A stretch of DNA of 7,205 nt. It comes from Bifidobacteriaceae bacterium. GTDB taxonomy: Bacteria; Actinomycetota; Actinomycetes; Actinomycetales; WQXJ01. The translations under genes and the position numbers were made by a program. The first letter of the stretch is position 1, and every line of letters starts with the position of its first letter. This document shows, piece after piece, positions 5,164 through 7,205 of this stretch. The notes beneath the pieces are model-generated. The model was not told the DNA's origin. It made no database searches and saw only the letters and a program-made list of their open reading frames with translations. Location: the NCBI GenBank assembly GCA_031272565.1, contig JAISTN010000300.1, forward strand, positions 1-7,205, read 5' to 3'.

Positions 5164-6756
5164 ATGACCGCTTTCCACGTCTACGACACCACGCTGCGCG
5201 ATGGCGCGCAGCAGGAAGGGATGAACCTGTCGGTGGCGGACAAGCTCGCCATTGCCGGCCTGCTGGACGCGCTGGGCGTGGGCTTCATCGAGGGTGGCTG
5301 GCCGGGCGCCATTCCCAAGGACACCGAGTTCTTTCAGCGGGCCGCCAAGGAACTGAGCTTGGAGCACGCCACGCTGGCGGCCTTCGGCTCGACCCGCAAG
5401 GCCCTGGGCAAGGCCGCCACCGACCCGCAGGTCAAGGCCCTGCTGGAGGCGGAAACGCCGGTGGTGACACTGGTGGCCAAGAGCGACATCAGGCATGTCG
5501 AGCGGGCCCTGCGGACCACGGCCAGTGAGAACCTGGCCATGATTGCCGACACGGTTGGCTACCTGGTGGGTGAAGGCCGGCGGGTCTTCCTGGATGCCGA
5601 GCACTTCTTTGACGGCTACCGCTTCGACAGCGCCTACGGCCTGCGCTGCCTGCAGGCGGCGGCCGAGGCGGGCGCGGAAGTGCTGGTGCTGTGCGACACC
5701 AACGGCGGCATGCTGCCGGGCTGGATCCAGCAGATCGTGGGGGAAGTCCGCGCCGCCCTGGGTGATGGGGTCAACCTGGGAATCCACTGCCACAACGACA
5801 CGGGCTGCGCGGTGGCCAACTCGCAGGCGGCCATCGAGGCCGGGGCGATGCACGTCCAAGGCACCATCAACGGCTACGGTGAGCGGACGGGCAATGCCGA
5901 CCTGACCGCCATCGTGCCCAACCTGGTGGTCAAGTACGGCCTGCCGGCCCTGCCGGGCGCCGAGTTGGCGGACCTGACCCGGATTGCCCACGCCATTGCC
6001 GAAATCACCAACATCCAGCCGTTTGCCCGCCAGCCCTATGTGGGTGTCAGCGCCTTCGCCCACAAGGCCGGCCTGCACGCCTCCGCCATCCGGGTGGACC
6101 CGGACCTGTACCAGCACATCGACCCGCAGTTGGTGGGCAACGACATGCGCATGCTGGTTTCGGAGATGGCGGGCCGGGCCTCGGTCGAATTGAAGGGCCG
6201 CGAACTGGGCTTCGACCTACACGGCAACGGTGAGGTGTTGACCCGGGTGACGGAGCGGGTCAAGGCCCTGGAGGCGGAGGGCTACACGTTCGATGCCGCC
6301 GATGCCTCGTTCGAGTTGTTGCTGCGGGCCGAACTGTCCGGCCAGGCGCTGAGCTACTTCGAGACCGAATCGTGGCGGACCATATCCGAAACGCTGGTGC
6401 ATGGCGAAGGCGGAACCGTCAGCGAGGCCACTGTCAAGCTGCACGCCGGGGACCGGCGGTTTGTCGCCACTGGCGAGGGCAACGGCCCAGTCAACGCCCT
6501 GGACGCCGCCCTGCGCTCCGCCCTGTTGGAGACCTACCCAGAGTTGGGTCAGATCGAACTGGTCGACTTCAAAGTCCGGATCCTGGATTCGTCCCGCGGC
6601 ACCGACGCCATCACCCGCGTCATGATCGAATCGACCGACGGCCGCGAGGTCTGGCGCACCGTGGGCGTGGGGGAGAACATCATCGAGGCCTCGTGGGAGG
6701 CCCTGGTAGATGCCCTGACCTACGGCCTGCTGCAGGCCGGCGTGGAACCCCGCTAG
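5164..6756 (+). CDS. cimA: (R)-citramalate synthase
   Basis: A 530-residue cytoplasmic enzyme that condenses acetyl-CoA with pyruvate to give (R)-citramalate, the entry to threonine-independent isoleucine synthesis. The N-terminal HMGL/LeuA-type TIM barrel (about 4-275) shows YDTTLRDGAQQEG with R12, D13 and E18, a metal-binding HCHND at 208-212 (H208, H210) and NGYGERTGNADL at 236-247. A linker contains AFAHKAGLHASA (H300, H305), and a LeuA-type C-terminal regulatory domain (about 390-527) with GPVNALDAALRSAL follows, where isoleucine feedback would be expected. The opening FHVYDTTLRDGAQQEGMNLS, the FIEGGWPGAIPKD segment and the total length match the citramalate synthase family rather than 2-isopropylmalate or homocitrate synthases. 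The start has a GGAGG site nine bases upstream. The gene is monocistronic in view: the next gene is convergent and overlaps its stop. Expression is probably controlled by the attenuator at 5023-5111. Confidence 0.94.
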   Translation: MTAFHVYDTTLRDGAQQEGMNLSVADKLAIAGLLDALGVGFIEGGWPGAIPKDTEFFQRAAKELSLEHATLAAFGSTRKALGKAATDPQVKALLEAETPVVTLVAKSDIRHVERALRTTASENLAMIADTVGYLVGEGRRVFLDAEHFFDGYRFDSAYGLRCLQAAAEAGAEVLVLCDTNGGMLPGWIQQIVGEVRAALGDGVNLGIHCHNDTGCAVANSQAAIEAGAMHVQGTINGYGERTGNADLTAIVPNLVVKYGLPALPGAELADLTRIAHAIAEITNIQPFARQPYVGVSAFAHKAGLHASAIRVDPDLYQHIDPQLVGNDMRMLVSEMAGRASVELKGRELGFDLHGNGEVLTRVTERVKALEAEGYTFDAADASFELLLRAELSGQALSYFETESWRTISETLVHGEGGTVSEATVKLHAGDRRFVATGEGNGPVNALDAALRSALLETYPELGQIELVDFKVRILDSSRGTDAITRVMIESTDGREVWRTVGVGENIIEASWEALVDALTYGLLQAGVEPR

Positions 6757-7205
6757 CGCAGGGGCGGTCGGCGCAGCGGCAGGGTGAGGCGGGCGGTCAG
6801 GCCGCCGCCAGGCGCAAAGGAGTCACTGCCGCCGGCGTCCGCCGGGTTGGCAGTCAGCGTCAGGCGCCCGCCCAGGTGGCGGGCGATGGCGTCCACCAAG
6901 GTCAGGCCCAGGCCCAGCCCGCCGCCGGCCAGTCGCGTCTGGCCGGCGCGGTTGAACGGCTCGGTCAGCTTGGCCACCTGGTCTTGGGTCAGGGTCTGGC
7001 CGGTGTTCCGGATCACGATGGCGCAGCCGTCACCGGCCGTTTCGGCTAGCACCACCACCTGCCCGCCCGCCACGTTATGCCCGATGGCGTTGTCCAGCAG
7101 GTTGCCGATCGCGAGTCGCAGCAGGTCCGGGTCGGTGGCGACCGGGTCTTGAGGCCAGCCGCGGTCCGCCTCTAGAGCCACCCTCACCTCGGCCTCCTGC
7201 GCGGC
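6753..7205 (-). CDS. Sensor histidine kinase, C-terminal ATPase domain (partial)
   Basis: The frame is open to the right edge, so only the last 150 residues and the TAG stop (6753-6755) are seen; a GTG at 7185-7187 is inside the gene and not a likely start. The fragment is a GHKL/HATPase domain: N box LRLAIGNLLDNAIGHN (about residues 29-44 of the visible part), a G1-type segment VIRNTGQTL (about 64-72) of the NTG form common in actinobacterial kinases, an F box LTEPFNRAG (about 80-88) and a G2 box GGGLGLGLTLVDAI (about 94-107), ending in a final beta strand ARLTLPL. It binds ATP and phosphorylates the kinase's own histidine, which lies off the window, and would pass phosphate to a response regulator probably encoded next to it. 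The signal sensed cannot be inferred from this part. Confidence 0.9.
   Translation of the reverse strand, partial: AAQEAEVRVALEADRGWPQDPVATDPDLLRLAIGNLLDNAIGHNVAGGQVVVLAETAGDGCAIVIRNTGQTLTQDQVAKLTEPFNRAGQTRLAGGGLGLGLTLVDAIARHLGGRLTLTANPADAGGSDSFAPGGGLTARLTLPLRRPPLR

Noticed and set aside
4990..6117. 375-codon minus-strand frame opposite cimA
   Set aside because: It lies antisense to a strongly conserved enzyme, its composition is Gly/Val/Gln/His-rich and low in complexity, and it also crosses the attenuator. It is a shadow of the biased third codon position.
5164..6756. 2-isopropylmalate synthase (leuA) or homocitrate synthase as the identity of the cimA gene
   Set aside because: The opening YDTTLRDGAQQEG, the GGWPGAIPKD segment and the overall length match the citramalate synthase family; LeuA usually has a different N-terminal context (D-T-T-L-R-D-G-E-Q).
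6372..7049. Plus-strand frame running from inside cimA through the histidine kinase
   Set aside because: It overlaps two real genes in other frames and its product is Arg/Gly/Ala-rich with no domain.

Overview
The window is GC-rich, with TANNNT-like promoter elements and strong GGAGG-type ribosome binding sites. It holds the end of a short-type branched-chain aminotransferase and a citramalate synthase. Together these suggest a Gram-positive actinomycete (Actinomycetota). This is inference from gene content; no rRNA or other taxonomic marker is present.

Layout, left to right. Positions 1-91 are the last 29 codons of a plus-strand gene whose ending fits branched-chain amino acid aminotransferase (ilvE). 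A perfect 15-bp hairpin at 109-141 separates it from the end of a minus-strand gene at 161-4759. That gene encodes a 1532-residue secreted protein: signal peptide, two duplicated lamin-tail domains, a chitobiase/hexosaminidase C-terminal-like domain, a CotH-type atypical protein kinase domain, an InlB-B-repeat-like domain, an unassigned segment, a LamG/concanavalin-like domain and an atrophied bacterial Ig-like domain. A 404-bp divergent intergenic region (4760-5163) follows. Its left part carries the CotH gene's promoter and ribosome binding site, its middle is very GC-rich and partly self-complementary, and its right part looks like a complete transcription attenuator. The plus-strand gene cimA (citramalate synthase) occupies 5164-6756. 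It ends tail-to-tail, with overlapping stop codons, against the C-terminal ATPase part of a minus-strand sensor histidine kinase (6753-7205) that runs off the right edge.

How the genes relate. CimA makes (R)-citramalate from pyruvate and acetyl-CoA, the first committed step of threonine-independent isoleucine synthesis, and IlvE performs the last transamination. The two ends of the isoleucine pathway therefore flank the large CotH gene, which has no evident metabolic link and looks like a cell-surface or secreted module inserted between them. The most interesting signal is the leader of cimA: a 9-codon reading frame with two adjacent isoleucine codons, a protecting hairpin, a possible antiterminator pairing and a strong intrinsic terminator just before the cimA ribosome binding site. 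This predicts isoleucine-sensing, ribosome-mediated attenuation. No tRNA, rRNA, CRISPR array or mobile element was seen.
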